A stretch of DNA of 64,000 nucleotides. It comes from Protula sp. h YS-2021 (lineage: Eukaryota; Annelida; Polychaeta; Sabellida; Serpulidae). The stretch covers positions 75,336,700 through 75,400,699 of the forward strand of contig OX457027.1 of the NCBI GenBank assembly GCA_949752745.1. The letters run 5' to 3'. Under the pieces are notes generated by a model that was not told the DNA's origin, made no database searches, and saw nothing but the letters and a program-made list of their open reading frames with translations. The position numbers and the translations under genes were made by a program. Below are positions 11,968 through 23,400 of this stretch, in pieces (position 1 is the first letter of the stretch; every line of letters starts with the position of its first letter).

Positions 11968-12982
11968 TAATATTTCCCACTTGGCATTGAAAATGCCAAA
12001 TGGGGATGGATTGCCTCGAATTCTTCACCTATTTTTCCTTTTTTTTCTCGCTTTTTTTTTATTTTTTTTCTTCTTCCGCCGAATCGGTTTCCAGACATCT
12101 CCTCCGAGACCGCTGAAGCTAGACCAACCAAACTTGGCACATGTATGGAGGGTCATCTGAAGTGGTGCACCTGATAAAAATTTTTGACCTTGACCTTACT
12201 GGTCAAGGTCAAATCGCGAAAAAGGTCAAACGGTTTTCTGACAATTACTGCAAGGCCGTTGAAGCTAGAAAAGCCAAACTTGGCATATATATAAAGGGCG
12301 ATGTGATCTAAAGCAACCAATAAAAATTTTTGACCTTGACCCTGACCATGACCTTGAAATTGCGAAAAATGTTATTTAAGAAAAACAATGAGTTATCTCG
12401 AAAACGTCCGAGACCACTGAAGCTAAACCAATCAAACTTGGCACATATATGGAGGGTCATCGAAAGTGGTGCACCTAATAAAAATTTTTGACCTTGACTT
12501 TACTGGTCAAGGTCAAATCGCGAAAAAGGTCAAACGGTTTTCAGACAATTACTGCAAGGCCGTTGAAGCTAGAAAAGCCAAACTTGGCACATATATAAAG
12601 AGCGATGCAATCTAAAGCAACCGATAAAAATTTTTGACCTTGACCTTGACCATGACCTTGAAATGGCGAAAAAACGTTATTTAAGAAAAACAATGAGTTA
12701 TCTCGAAAACGGAAAGAGATAGAGCAATTCTGACCACATTTTCGACCTCCACCCCCTATACGACGATACTTAAGGTATAACTTCCGGTGTCCTTGACCTC
12801 CAGTTCACGTTCGAACCCCAAACCGGAAGTTGGCCTTTATCTGGAAAACGGTAAGAGATAGAGCAATTTTGACCTCATTTTCGACCTCTACCCCCTATAC
12901 GACGATACGTAAGGTATAACTTCCGGTGTTTTTGACCTCCATGTCACTTTCGAGCCCCAAAGCGGAAGTTGGCGGGGGATGG
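11968..12982 (+). mobile_element. Helentron-like repeat, family A copy 2 (3' truncated)
   Basis: Begins TTTCCCACTTGGCATTGAAAATGCC, the family A 5' hairpin with compensatory changes (GGCATT/AATGCC instead of GGTATT/AATACC). The core carries a tandem duplication of about 304 bp: GCTGAAGCTAGACCAACC near 12113 recurs near 12417, and TTACTGGTCAAGGTC recurs at the same spacing. A shorter repeat of about 131 bp follows (CATTTTCGACCTC at 12736 and 12867). The CTAGTT 3' end is missing; similarity stops at about 12974. Confidence 0.65.
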
Positions 12983-13090
12983 GCGTATGATTTTATTATC
13001 GCACTTCTCTATAATTCAGAGACGATTATATATATATCATATTGCTGTCATCGTAGGTAAGTCCTTTTCTATGCTGTACTGACTCGGAAA

Positions 13091-13129
13091 TCCCTCCCTC
13101 CCTCCCTCCCTCCCTCCCTCCCTCCCTCT
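13091..13129. repeat. (TCCC)n microsatellite
   Basis: Nearly ten perfect TCCC units following CTCGGAAA. Confidence 0.97.
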
Positions 13130-13469
13130 CGCTAACGTGATTATGCAGTTCCACAATGTTATCATATCGTTTACGATCCCAAGCATTGAGGGAAATCAAA
13201 AATACCTTTCCTCTCTTTATCTCAGTGTGACATTATTTATGGCGGCTTTTGGTACATTTCGTCGACATTAATTGCCCAAATGCAACTAATATTGGATGGT
13301 GATGGTGGTTGTTAAGAGGGGGTGTGGGAGGTTGGTGTGTTAGATTTCTTTTCCCTTATCGTCCTTCAAGTTTTACATATCCTGTGTGTGTTTTTTTTTT
13401 CGTGTGTTTCTGCTGCATTTTTTGGAGTAGTCTTGCTTTTCCTATGCGCTATTTGATGTACAAGTTTGG

Positions 13470-13757
<288 letters not shown>

Positions 13758-13805
13758 AGTGATTTATTCTACTATATGATAAACATTTTTGGTGTGCGTA
13801 TGATT

Positions 13806-14671
13806 TTATTCCCACTTGGTATTTAAAATACCAAATGGGGAAGGATTGCCTTGAATTCTTCACCTATTTTTTTCTCCCTTTTTTTCTTTTTCCGCCGAAT
13901 CGGTTTCCAGACATCTCCTCCGAGACCGCTGAAGCTAGACCAACCAAACTTTTCACATGTATGGAGGGTCATCTGAAGTGGTGCACCTGATAAAAATTTT
14001 TGACCTTGACCTTACTGGTCAAGGTCAAATCGTGAAAAAGGTCAATCGGTTTCCAGACATCTACAGCAAGACCATTGAAGCTAGAAAAGCCGAACTTGGC
14101 ACATATATAAAGGGCGATGTGATCTGAAGTAGCCGGTAAAAGTTTTTGACCTTGACCTTGACCTTGAAATCGCGAAAAACGCTTTTTAAGAAAAACAATG
14201 ATTTATCTCGAAAACGGTAAGAGATGGAGCAATTCTGACCTCATTTTCGACCTCCACACCCTATACGACGATACTTAAGGTATAACTTCCGGTGTCCTTG
14301 ACCTCCAGGTCATTTTCGAGCCCCAAACCGGAAGCTGGCCTTTATCTCAAAAACGGAAAGAGATAGAGCTATTCTGACCACATTTTCGACCTCTACCCCC
14401 TATACGACGATACGTAAGGTATAACTTCCGGTGTCCTTGACCTCCATGCCACTTTCGAGCCCCAAACCGGAAGTTGGCCTTTATCTCGAAAACGGTAAGA
14501 GATAGAGCAAATTTTTGGCCTTGACCTTACCGGTATAGTTAGTAGCATTTAGGAGGATATTCTACATTCAGACATGTGAAAATTGTTAACAAACTGCAAT
14601 ATCATCTACCTTCCGTTTAAAGTTATCATTCCAAGTGGGGCTAATTCGCTGTGCGAATTTCGGTCTAGTTT
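13806..14671 (+). mobile_element. Helentron-like repeat, family A copy 3
   Basis: Starts TTATTCCCACTTGG followed by hairpin GGTATTTAAAATACC. It ends with TTCCAAGTGGGG, a perfect hairpin AATTCGCTGTGCGAATT, and CGGTCTAGTT. The body matches copies 1 and 2, including the GGTCAAGGTCAA motif and two 130-140-bp repeats beginning CATTTTCGACCTC. This is the most complete copy and best defines the family ends. Confidence 0.7.
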
Positions 14672-14755
14672 TGAACTGTAAAATCGTAAGTTATGCGAAG
14701 TTCTGTTAGAACTGAGTTGCAGACGAATTGATATTTTGGTGGAGAACACAGTGTG

Positions 14756-14806
14756 TTTTTTGTTTGTTTGTTTGTTTGTTTTGTTTTATGTTTGTTTGTT
14801 TGTTTT
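14756..14806. repeat. (GTTT)n microsatellite
   Basis: Imperfect run of GTTT/TTTG units interrupted by TTATG. Non-coding. Confidence 0.9.
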
Positions 14807-15371
14807 TGCTTATTGAGAAAATACCTGAGAAAAACATGAGAAAATAAATTGCAGTGAACAATTGAGCTGATTGACAATCGCCTGCTTACTCTCTTATGTT
14901 GCTGGCTTTCTAAAAATGCCCTCTGCCAATTTTCTGAAGATTGGGCATCAGTGCAATAACGTCCTCGAATCGAAACGTTTAAATGAAATTGTTCACCTTT
15001 CTGGTCTTAAATAAACCTAAAAAAAAAGTAGAAATAGTCAAAGACAAAATGGTCAGGTGTAATAAAGTGGAATGGGAGAAGGCTTGTGACATTTAACGCA
15101 CATTCCGTGTTGCTATCGCAGACGCTGCGAAGAACCTACACTGCGATTTTCACACCGTACATAATATATTATTGGTTTCGGGAGTCAGTTGATGAACATA
15201 CAGAAAAGCCTGCCTCAAGTCGGTTCTGGGTCATTAAAATCCACTGTATTAAAACGGAGCGCAATTTTCCCGTCTTTCAACGCGCGAACACACGTATTAT
15301 TCAGCACCCCCCCCCCCCCCCCCCCCGCCCACCGCAGGCGGTTTGATAAATACACATGCATTGTTTGGTCT

Positions 15372-15445
15372 TGTTCCCACTTGCAAACTTCGTTTGCAAA
15401 TGGGTATAAGTTTGTAGTTATTCTCGAAATTTCTACCCTTTTCCC
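15372..15445 (+). mobile_element. Isolated 5'-end fragment of a family A-like repeat
   Basis: TTCCCACTTGCAAACTTCG continues as GTTTGCAAATGGG, giving the same CCCACTTG start plus hairpin (GCAAAC...GTTTGC) as the family A elements but with a different stem. It then diverges. It is either a related subfamily or a solo 5' end. Confidence 0.45.
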
Positions 15446-16336
15446 CATTTTTTCTTCTCTTTTTTTCCGTCTCGTTCACTTTTCTGCACTTGACACAACT
15501 GCCTAGAAAATGTCTTAAGTTCTCCTGTCATATAAAGTACATGTAATCATTGAATAGAAAATAAAACGTGTGATTTTTTGCGACTCAGATAGATGAAAAA
15601 ATTAACAGGTTTCTTCAGAGGCGTTTATCTGTGTGCTGCAGGACTTGTTGTTTGTTTCTATTTATTTTTTATTTTTTAGTGTGAATAACAAGGACGTCTT
15701 CCAGAGTTTGCTATTCGTGTGAATATTGATCCTAATACCCTGGGTTTTCTCTGGATCTATTCAGTTACCTCGACTTGGGCCTGCTTTAAGTCCTGAAGAG
15801 TCTTTTTGTGCTTACAGTGTGAAACTTGAAATCCAGCATAAACTTTCAAATTTTAAATAATGACGTGGGTTAGAATGAAGTGAGTTAACTGCTCATTTGT
15901 CTAAATTTGTTTTACTTATTCACCGAGATCATACAAAATATTCATGAAAATTTGCCCTTTAAGGCAGGCTCAGTGTTTTCCACAAACCAGTTATTGTTTG
16001 ATTTACGCGCGTTGGCGGCTGGTAAATATAACCACACAGAACAGCCGTGACGCATTCGTGACGCATCCAACAGGTGTACTCCATTCAGTAATCCCTTACT
16101 ACTGGAAGTGATCAGCAGATAATTGATGTATGATGGATACTTATCCTCGCAATATGAAGTGTCTGTGCCATTCCTTATGATCTTGTCTTTTCCTTTTCCT
16201 GTGTTTTTCCGTCACGGTGCATTTTTACATCTCTGCCATACTTAATGAACATCTTGATTCTGGATTCGGTAAGCTCTTCGAGTAAGAACTGCGTGGAAAA
16301 AAGTTCACAAGTAACGATACGAGTGCGGGGCAGAAT
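15446..16336. other. Non-coding stretch
   Basis: No gene, RNA or long repeat recognised between the family A-like fragment and the 25-bp minisatellite. Confidence 0.4.
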
Positions 16337-16595
16337 GGTTCGTGTGGCATTGGAAAAGAATGGTTCGTGTGACATCAGAAAGGAGCGGTTCGTGTGACAT
16401 CGGAAAAGAATGGTTCGTGTGGCATCGGAAAGGAATGGTTCGTGTGACATAGGAAAGGAACGTTTCGTGTGACATCGGAAAGGAACGGTTCGTGTGACAT
16501 CGGAAAAGAATGGTTCGTGTGACATCGGAAAAGAATGGTTCATGTGACATAGGAAAAGAATGGTTCGTGTGACATCGGAGAAGAGCGGTTCGTGT
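16337..16595. repeat. 25-bp minisatellite, about 10 copies
   Basis: Tandem units GGTTCGTGTGACATCGGAAA plus AGAAT with point changes (GGCATTGG, CATCAGAAAGGAGC, CATAGG). Because 25 is not a multiple of three, all three frames of the unit are traversed. That produces overlapping repetitive open frames on the minus strand that are not genes. Confidence 0.95.
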
Positions 16596-18410
16596 TTCCG
16601 GTATATGTTTAATTGGCGGGGAGATTAAAAAGAAAAGTTACCGCGTATTTTTTATCAACTAGCGGATTTTTGCTTTGTTTAAAATAAGAGGTAAAAGGGG
16701 AGTGATTGTCTACCGCACGCCCCCCCCCCCCACCCCACCCCCGCCCAATCCGCCCTTGAGCTTCGTTGTTCGTAGAAAGATGGTTCTGTGCTGCATCTAG
16801 GCGCATAGAAATACAGTGATACTTTTCTGGCAACAACACGTTTTTCTTTTCCATTAGATCTATCATTCGCCTTGTCGATTTCTTTTTGAGGCATTTTTGT
16901 ACATGAGTTGGCGAGGTGAAGATAGCGCTGATGTATCCGAGTTTTTGCTCGTGATGTCAGTGACTGCTGCGTTTCTCGATGACAGCATAAGCTGTGGATT
17001 TCCTTTAATATATCCAGGAGTGTAACACTGGTCTAGCCCCGCCGTTTGGAAACGTCTGTAACGTCTTCGGCAGATCCGCAGACCGGAAGTGAGTAGGAAA
17101 ACCATTCTCCCACTTTAACACTTTCACCCCCATCCTTCATGTACACCCGCGCACCTTTCCTTGAATGTTTTTATAAATTCAACTGAACTACACCCAGTTT
17201 CAGTGAATGCAAGAAATGTTGCTGTGACGTGTACACATTTTCACATGATGTTTACACATTTTTATATGATGCTTCATGGGCTTCAAGTAGGAGTCGATCA
17301 GTGAACGAGTGATTAGACGGTTACTCATATTGTTATATATGGCTATAGGAGGGAGGTCTGTTATCTTACAACCTCTCAACCCATTTATCTTGGCGCTGTC
17401 CTACGAGAATGCCGAAGGACGTAATGAGCAGTTGAGCCCTGTGTTTATTTGATGAGTTACAGTAACATAGTAGTATATCCTACCAGTCATCAGGGGCCGG
17501 CGTTTTGTCTGTGGATGGCCAAATAAATTGATAAAGAGTTACACATCACTACATCCGTATTAAGGCGACATTGTGTAGTCGTTGCATCTGTCGTTTCAGT
17601 TAGTTCGTCAAATAAGTTGTAAATCGAGGTCGGTTCTGTTGGTTTCTTTCGGATCAAACTCCACCTCCCCCCTCCCTCAACAAATATAAAATAATACATA
17701 AATGAATAAATGAAATAACCCAACAACGCAAATTTCAGATCCATACCCCGGGATCCACGCCGCCCCTGAGTCAGTTCTGCTTCTTCTTTCGTAATAGCGT
17801 TTTATCATGAATTTTTCTTTGACTTGATCTTAACTAATGATGATTTAAATGAGGTAAATACTTCGCTTTTAGCAAAGAGACTTGGCTAAAGCTCTAAATC
17901 TGCACTTGAAGTGATCTTATTGATGCGCAGGCAGCTGCACTAACTCGCTTCACGATTCGCGCCTGCAAATATAAACTACACTCGCCGATTTCTGGTTTCT
18001 TTTTTACAACAAAGTAGTTTTTTTCGCTTGTGTAGAAGAAATATTGTGTGTGAATGTGGATTAGCGTTATAATTCTTCCATCTATTTGGCGGGGATAATT
18101 TGGTTCCAGGATAATGTTTGGTGCATTGGTATAAGTGTGTTTGTGCACGGCGAAGAACGGGTCTGTGCTGGCTGGCGCTGTGCCTGGGGAACGAGAGGCT
18201 TGACTGTGTAACTTGGATGAAAAAAAGTGCGACTTTGTTGTTATAAAAGTGACTATGAAACGAAGTGTTTCTACCGATAAGATTTACAAAGGATATAAGA
18301 TCAACCACCAGGTAGCTGTTAAAGGTAATAAACTGATTTGTACCCGGTCCGGGAATTGACCACAGGGGCCTTCACTGTGTACATGGGAGCGGTCTAGGCA
18401 CTTAAATGGG
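16596..18410. other. Non-coding stretch
   Basis: Contains a C-run near 16720-16742 and a C-rich tract near 17664. Open frames are short and have no recognisable motif or splice context. No RNA gene seen. Confidence 0.4.
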
Positions 18411-18625
18411 GATGTTCCCAGTGCTAGGCACTGTAGTTTCAGGCGTTTTAACGAGACAGGTCCCAAATGCTGGTCAACATAATCTCAAGTAATTTTTACA
18501 AGGCTGGTCCTCAGTGCTGTTTATTAGTGGTTAAGGCGCATTTTAACGAGGAGGTCCCCAGTGCTGTTCATAAGTGGTATTGGTGGCCCAACTCATTTTA
18601 ACTTTGAAGACCCCTTGTGCTATTC
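18411..18625. repeat. Degenerate tandem repeat (GGTCCCCAGTGCT motif)
   Basis: Five spaced copies of a motif resembling GGTCCCCAGTGCTGTT begin near 18411, 18458, 18505, 18550 and 18606, at intervals of 45-56 bp. TTTTAACGAG words lie between some of them. It appears to be a decayed tandem array. Confidence 0.5.
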
Positions 18626-19845
18626 AACATGTGTCAAAGTGACAAGTAGATTTGGTTTCAAGTGGTACGCCGCTTTGACCCATTCTTCACTAAATACCTC
18701 ACGGCGTGCAGCCGTGGTTATCCGCAAATTTGATGGCTTAAGGAACGGGTGATCTGAACCAAAATCTGTGGAGTGGCCTTTTTAAAAAAATGGAAAATTT
18801 TGCTTTCTTTCTTTCTTTTTTTTTTTTTAGCAAAAAGACAACCCCCCCCTCCCTCGCCCCACCCCACCCCTTTCTTCTTCTAGATAATCTTATCATATAA
18901 CCAGGATCTAAACTGTGTAGACCTTGCTCGAAGCAGATTGTTTAGATAATTTTCTGTGTTGCACACTTCCTTGTAATATTTTGGTAACACATGGCGCCAC
19001 CGCGTCATGTGCCAGTCTGCTTCTGACATTCTGATGTGATGGCGATGTTTTGTCCTAAAGCCACGGCAGCATCTGTTGCCTGGTTCTTCTACGACACTGT
19101 ACGTTTAACGAGACTGAAGCTTTGGCCACGTGACGCCTTCTGTACACGTTTTCTTAACATGTCGTAAATATGAAAGCCGTGTGTCATTTAGTGTATTGTT
19201 TATTTCTTGCTGTTTGTGAAACGTCTTCCTTCCACTGTTAAAAACACTGTACGCGGATACGCAGATACGCGGAGATCAATTAGAATTCGTATGACACTTT
19301 TAATTTCCGTTTTCAATGGAAATTCACAACTTTTCGGATTGAAGCTGAGGGGGGTTGAAGTAACCGGGGCTGCAATGACTGGTTTAATTTTTCACATATG
19401 TAACACAGCCCTCGTTGTAAGAAGCGACACTGCCAGTGCATACACAAAAACTATCACCGGTAATGCTCATTCGGCGCCGTGTATTTGTGATGGTGGGACT
19501 TGAGTAGCCTGTTCAGATAGAATTGCGGATGCACAATGTTATTGAACCCATTTGACTTCCCATAAATTTGAAATCTGTCTTTTGTTTTCCTGTCAGTTTG
19601 GACAATGGACTGGTCACAACGACATCGAAAATCTAAAAAATACCGAGCTATAACAACGTGAGCATTAACCGACGTTAGACGTACAGAACCTGTTTGAAAG
19701 TAATGACTCAACTAATTAAAATTTTGTTGAGGCTTTACGCAAGAAATTTCAGTAAGACTGGCCTACCTGTTCGGACAGGTTAAATTACGATTTTGGAAAG
19801 GCGGCCCTCTCCCTTGAGACTTCGCAAAATTTTCTGGTCGCACTC
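18626..19845. other. Non-coding stretch
   Basis: Contains a T-rich tract (18803-18829) and a C-rich tract (18842-18869). No coding exon, RNA gene or long repeat was recognised. Confidence 0.4.
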
Positions 19846-20098
19846 CGGGCGACCAACTTTAAAAAGTTAGTCGCCCGGCAGAAAAGTTAGTTACCCGGCG
19901 CAATTTTTGCAAAATTTGTCTAGCCTGCCTCACATGAAAAAACAACAACAAAATGGTGTTTAAAATAATGAACAGTATTTACCTGAAAATACTCAGAAAA
20001 AAGTTAGTCGCCACTCGGGCGACCAACTCGAAAAAGTTGGTCGCCCGAGCCAAAAGTTGGTCGCCACGGGCGACCGGGCGACCTCGAAATCTCAACCC
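19846..20098. repeat. Hairpin-forming GTCGCCCG repeat cluster
   Basis: Two strong inverted repeats. One at 19846-19877 (CGGGCGACCAACTT pairing with AGTTAGTCGCCCG, one mismatch). One at 20015-20048 (TCGGGCGACCAACT pairing perfectly over 14 bp with AGTTGGTCGCCCGA, 6-base loop). Further single arms (AGTTAGTCGCC, GTTGGTCGCC, GGCGACC) surround them. This looks like a small GC-rich element inserted about 200 bp upstream of the F-BAR exon. Confidence 0.7.
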
Positions 20099-20290
20099 TG
20101 TGTCCGGCTGGGCAGGAGCCCAAAACAGTTGGCGTAAAATGCTGTAATGACCTGTACTCATACAGATGAAATATAACCGTTCGAATGGAGTATGTGCTTA
20201 CCACACCAGTGTAGGTATATTACGGGTGCTGTGCATACGCAGAGAGTATGAACAGTATTTTAAGTGTGTTTGTTTTTGTCTGACGTGCAG

Positions 20291-20474
20291 ATATCCGGTC
20301 GCAGCTATCGGAGCAGATGCGATGCCTGGATGTGCGGCAGGACGCGCACATAGGCATGCTGTGGGAGCTGCAGGATTTCTTCCGCCGCCGCGCCGAGGTG
20401 GAGGCCGAGTACGCCCGGCAGCTCGACAAGCTCGTCAAGAACATACAGAGCAGGCACCGCCAGGAGAAACTCAG
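20291..20474 (+). CDS. SRGAP: SRGAP exon 1 of recognised set: F-BAR N-terminal helix
   Basis: Acceptor GACGTGCAG|AT at 20290/20291, donor TCAG|GTACGT. It enters with two bases of a split codon, then reads IRSQLSEQMRCLDVRQDAHI...ELQDFFRRRAEVEAEYARQL..., the conserved first F-BAR helix. The DFFRRRAE.E.EY block is nearly identical to vertebrate SRGAPs. It ends in phase 2. A C-run of about 20 bases begins 12 bp after the donor. Confidence 0.93.
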
Positions 20475-23400
20475 GTACGTCACGCCTCCCCCCCCCCCCC
20501 CCCCCCACCCCCAGGCTAACGGTAACCGCGCCTAGGTGGAGGCCGAGTACACCCGGCCGCTCGACAGATTCGTCAAGTGCCTACAGAGCAGGCACCTTCA
20601 GGTACGCCCCACTCCCCGCCTAATTTGGCTGCGTGCGATACGATTTAAGTGAACTATGTTGCTCTAGCGATACGTTCGGAGGCACCCCACAGTGGACCCA
20701 AATTCGTTACAAAGTACTACAGAGCACGACTTATCGTATAAAAATCTGTCCCGTCTCATTCCTTTCTTGCTGTTCCGGAATTCATTCGCAAAAATTCAGA
20801 CGCTTATAGTGGGGTGTGCAACAGTTACTGGTACCAGTTAATTTCCCCAAAAAAATGGGTAATTGACACAAAAATTCCTGACTGATTCAGAATAAACACA
20901 AGGTATTATCAGAACCTAAAATAACAAGGTGCGGAGTGTTTCTGACTGTTAGTCAGTCAATGCAAAAAGGTCATGGACTTGTTAAAAAAAAGTTGGCAAG
21001 CGGAAAAAACTCAGAACCGATTCTCCAAGTCTGGAATCTGGATCCATGGAGTCTTGATTCACAGTGCAGGCTGTTAAGTTGTTATCTATTCATATTACTC
21101 GTCAGGAAGCTGCAAAGAAACAAAACTACAACAAGTTCGGGAAATATCAAATCCGGATAGCTCCAGGGAATGCCTCAATTTACTTCTTGACTGATTTGCC
21201 TTTGAGTGTTTCTTTTTCATCATGGGACTAAAGTTCGTCACCATCATCTTCATTGTAATTCCAGGCCGTCGACCCGCCCGTCCGTGATAGCGAATCATTT
21301 TCATTGTAATTCCAGGCCGTCGACCCGCCCGTCCGTGATAGCGAATCATCTTTATTGTAATTCCAGGCCGTCGACCCGCCCGTCCGTGATAGCGAATCAT
21401 CTTTATTGTAATTCCAGGCCGTCGACCCGCCCGTCCGTGATAGCAAATCATCTTTATTGTAATTCCAGGCCGTCGACCCGCCCGTCCATGATAGCAAATC
21501 ACCTTCACTGTAATTTCAGGCCGTCGACCCGCCCGTCCATGATAGCGAATGATCTTTATTGTAATTCCAGGCCGTCGACCCGCCCGTCCGTGATAGAGAA
21601 TCATCTTTGTTGTAATTCCAGGCCGTCGACCCGCCCGTCCGTGATAGCGAATCATCTTCATTGTAATTCCAGGCCGTCGACCCGCCCGTCCGTGATAGAA
21701 AATCATCTTCCCTGTAATTCCAGGCCGTCGACCCGCCCGTCCGTGATAGCGAATCATCTTCATTGTAATTCCAGGCCGTCGACCCGCCCGTCCGTGATAG
21801 AGAATCATCTTTGTTGTAATTCGAGGCCGTCGACCCGCCCGTCCGTGATGGCGAATCATCTTCATTGTAATTCCAGGCCGTCGACCCGCCCGTCCGTGAT
21901 AGAAAATCATCTTCCCTGTTATTCCAGGCCGTCGACCCGCCCGTCCGTGATAACAAATCATCTTTATTGTAATTCTAGCGCGTCGACCCGCCCGTCCGTG
22001 ATAGCAAATAACCTTCACTGTAATTCCAGGCCGTCGACCCGCCCGTCCGTGATAGCGAATCATCTTTATTGTAATTCCAGGCCGTCGACCCGCCCATCCA
22101 TGATAGCAAATCACCTTCACTGTAATTCCAGGCCGTCGACCCGCCCGTCCGTGAGAGCGAATCATCTTCATTGTAATTCCAGGCCGTCGACCCGCCCGTC
22201 CGTGATAGCAAATCATCTTTATTGTAATTCCATGCCGTCGACCCGCCCGTCCGTGATAGAGAATCATCTTTATTGTAATTCCAGGCCGTCGACCCGCCCG
22301 TCCGTGATAGCGAATCATCTTCATTGTAATTCCAGGCCGTCGACCCGCCCGTCCGTGATAGCAAATCATCTTTATTGTAATTCCAGGCCGTCGACCCGCC
22401 CGTCCATGATAGCAAATCACCTTCACTGTAATTCCAGGCCGTCGACCCGCCCGTCCGTGATAGAAAATCATCTTCCCTGTAATTCCAGGCCGTCGACCCG
22501 CCCGTCCGTGATAGCAAATCATCTTTATTGTAATTCCAGGCCGTCGACCCGCCCGTCCGTGATAGCAAATCATCTTTATTGTAATTCCAGGCCGTCGACC
22601 CGCCCGTCCATGATAGCAAATCACCTTCACTGTAATTCCAGGCCGTCGACCCGCCCGTCCGTGATAGCGAATGATCTTTATTGTAATTCCAGGCCGTCGA
22701 CCCGCCCGTCCGTGATAGCAAATCATCTTAATTGTAATTCCAGGCCGTCGACCCGCCCGTCCGTGATAGCAAATCATCTTTATTGTAATTCCAGGCCGTC
22801 GACCCGCCCGTCCGTGATAGCAAATCATCTTTATTGTAATTCCATGCCGTCGACCCGCCCGTCCATGATAGCAAATCACCTTCACTGTAATTCCAGGCCG
22901 TCGACCCGCCCGTCCATGATAGCGAATGATCTTTATTGTAATTCCAGGCCGTCGACCCGCCCGTCCATGATAGCAAATCACCTTCACTGTAATTCCAGGC
23001 CGTCGACCCGCCCGTCCGTGATAGCGAATCATGTTTATTGTAATTCCAGGCCGTCGACCCGCCCGTCCGTGATAGCGAATGATCTTTATTGTAATTCCTT
23101 TGTGTTATCAAAGTAGCGTACTTCAGCTACGTTCCACAGAAAAGTTGCTAAACAGAGTGTTTCACAGCGATTCTTAAAAGAAATACCCTTCAGGTAAGCC
23201 ATGGGGTTTTGAATTTTCGTATTTGGATTCAGTTTGGCAAAAGTAGGAAGTCGTATAAGTACGGAAGACCAGAGCGGCCAAGAACAAAACACGGCGGCTC
23301 TTGTGCTCCGTATATATGTGTTCTTGAAGGAAGCTGCTTCGGTGTTGCTTGTTTTGCAATGGATGTATATGTACATGTGAAAGTTATGCTTTAGAAGTCA

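Noticed and set aside
16175..16550. Repetitive open frames on the minus strand (HEPFFSDVTRT type)
   Set aside because: Generated by the 25-bp minisatellite in different frames.
21095..23116. Open frames of 645 codons (minus) and 636 codons (plus) over the same region
   Set aside because: Both are produced by a 51-bp tandem repeat with no stop in the frame. There is no conserved start, splice context or protein family, and the region lies within an SRGAP intron.
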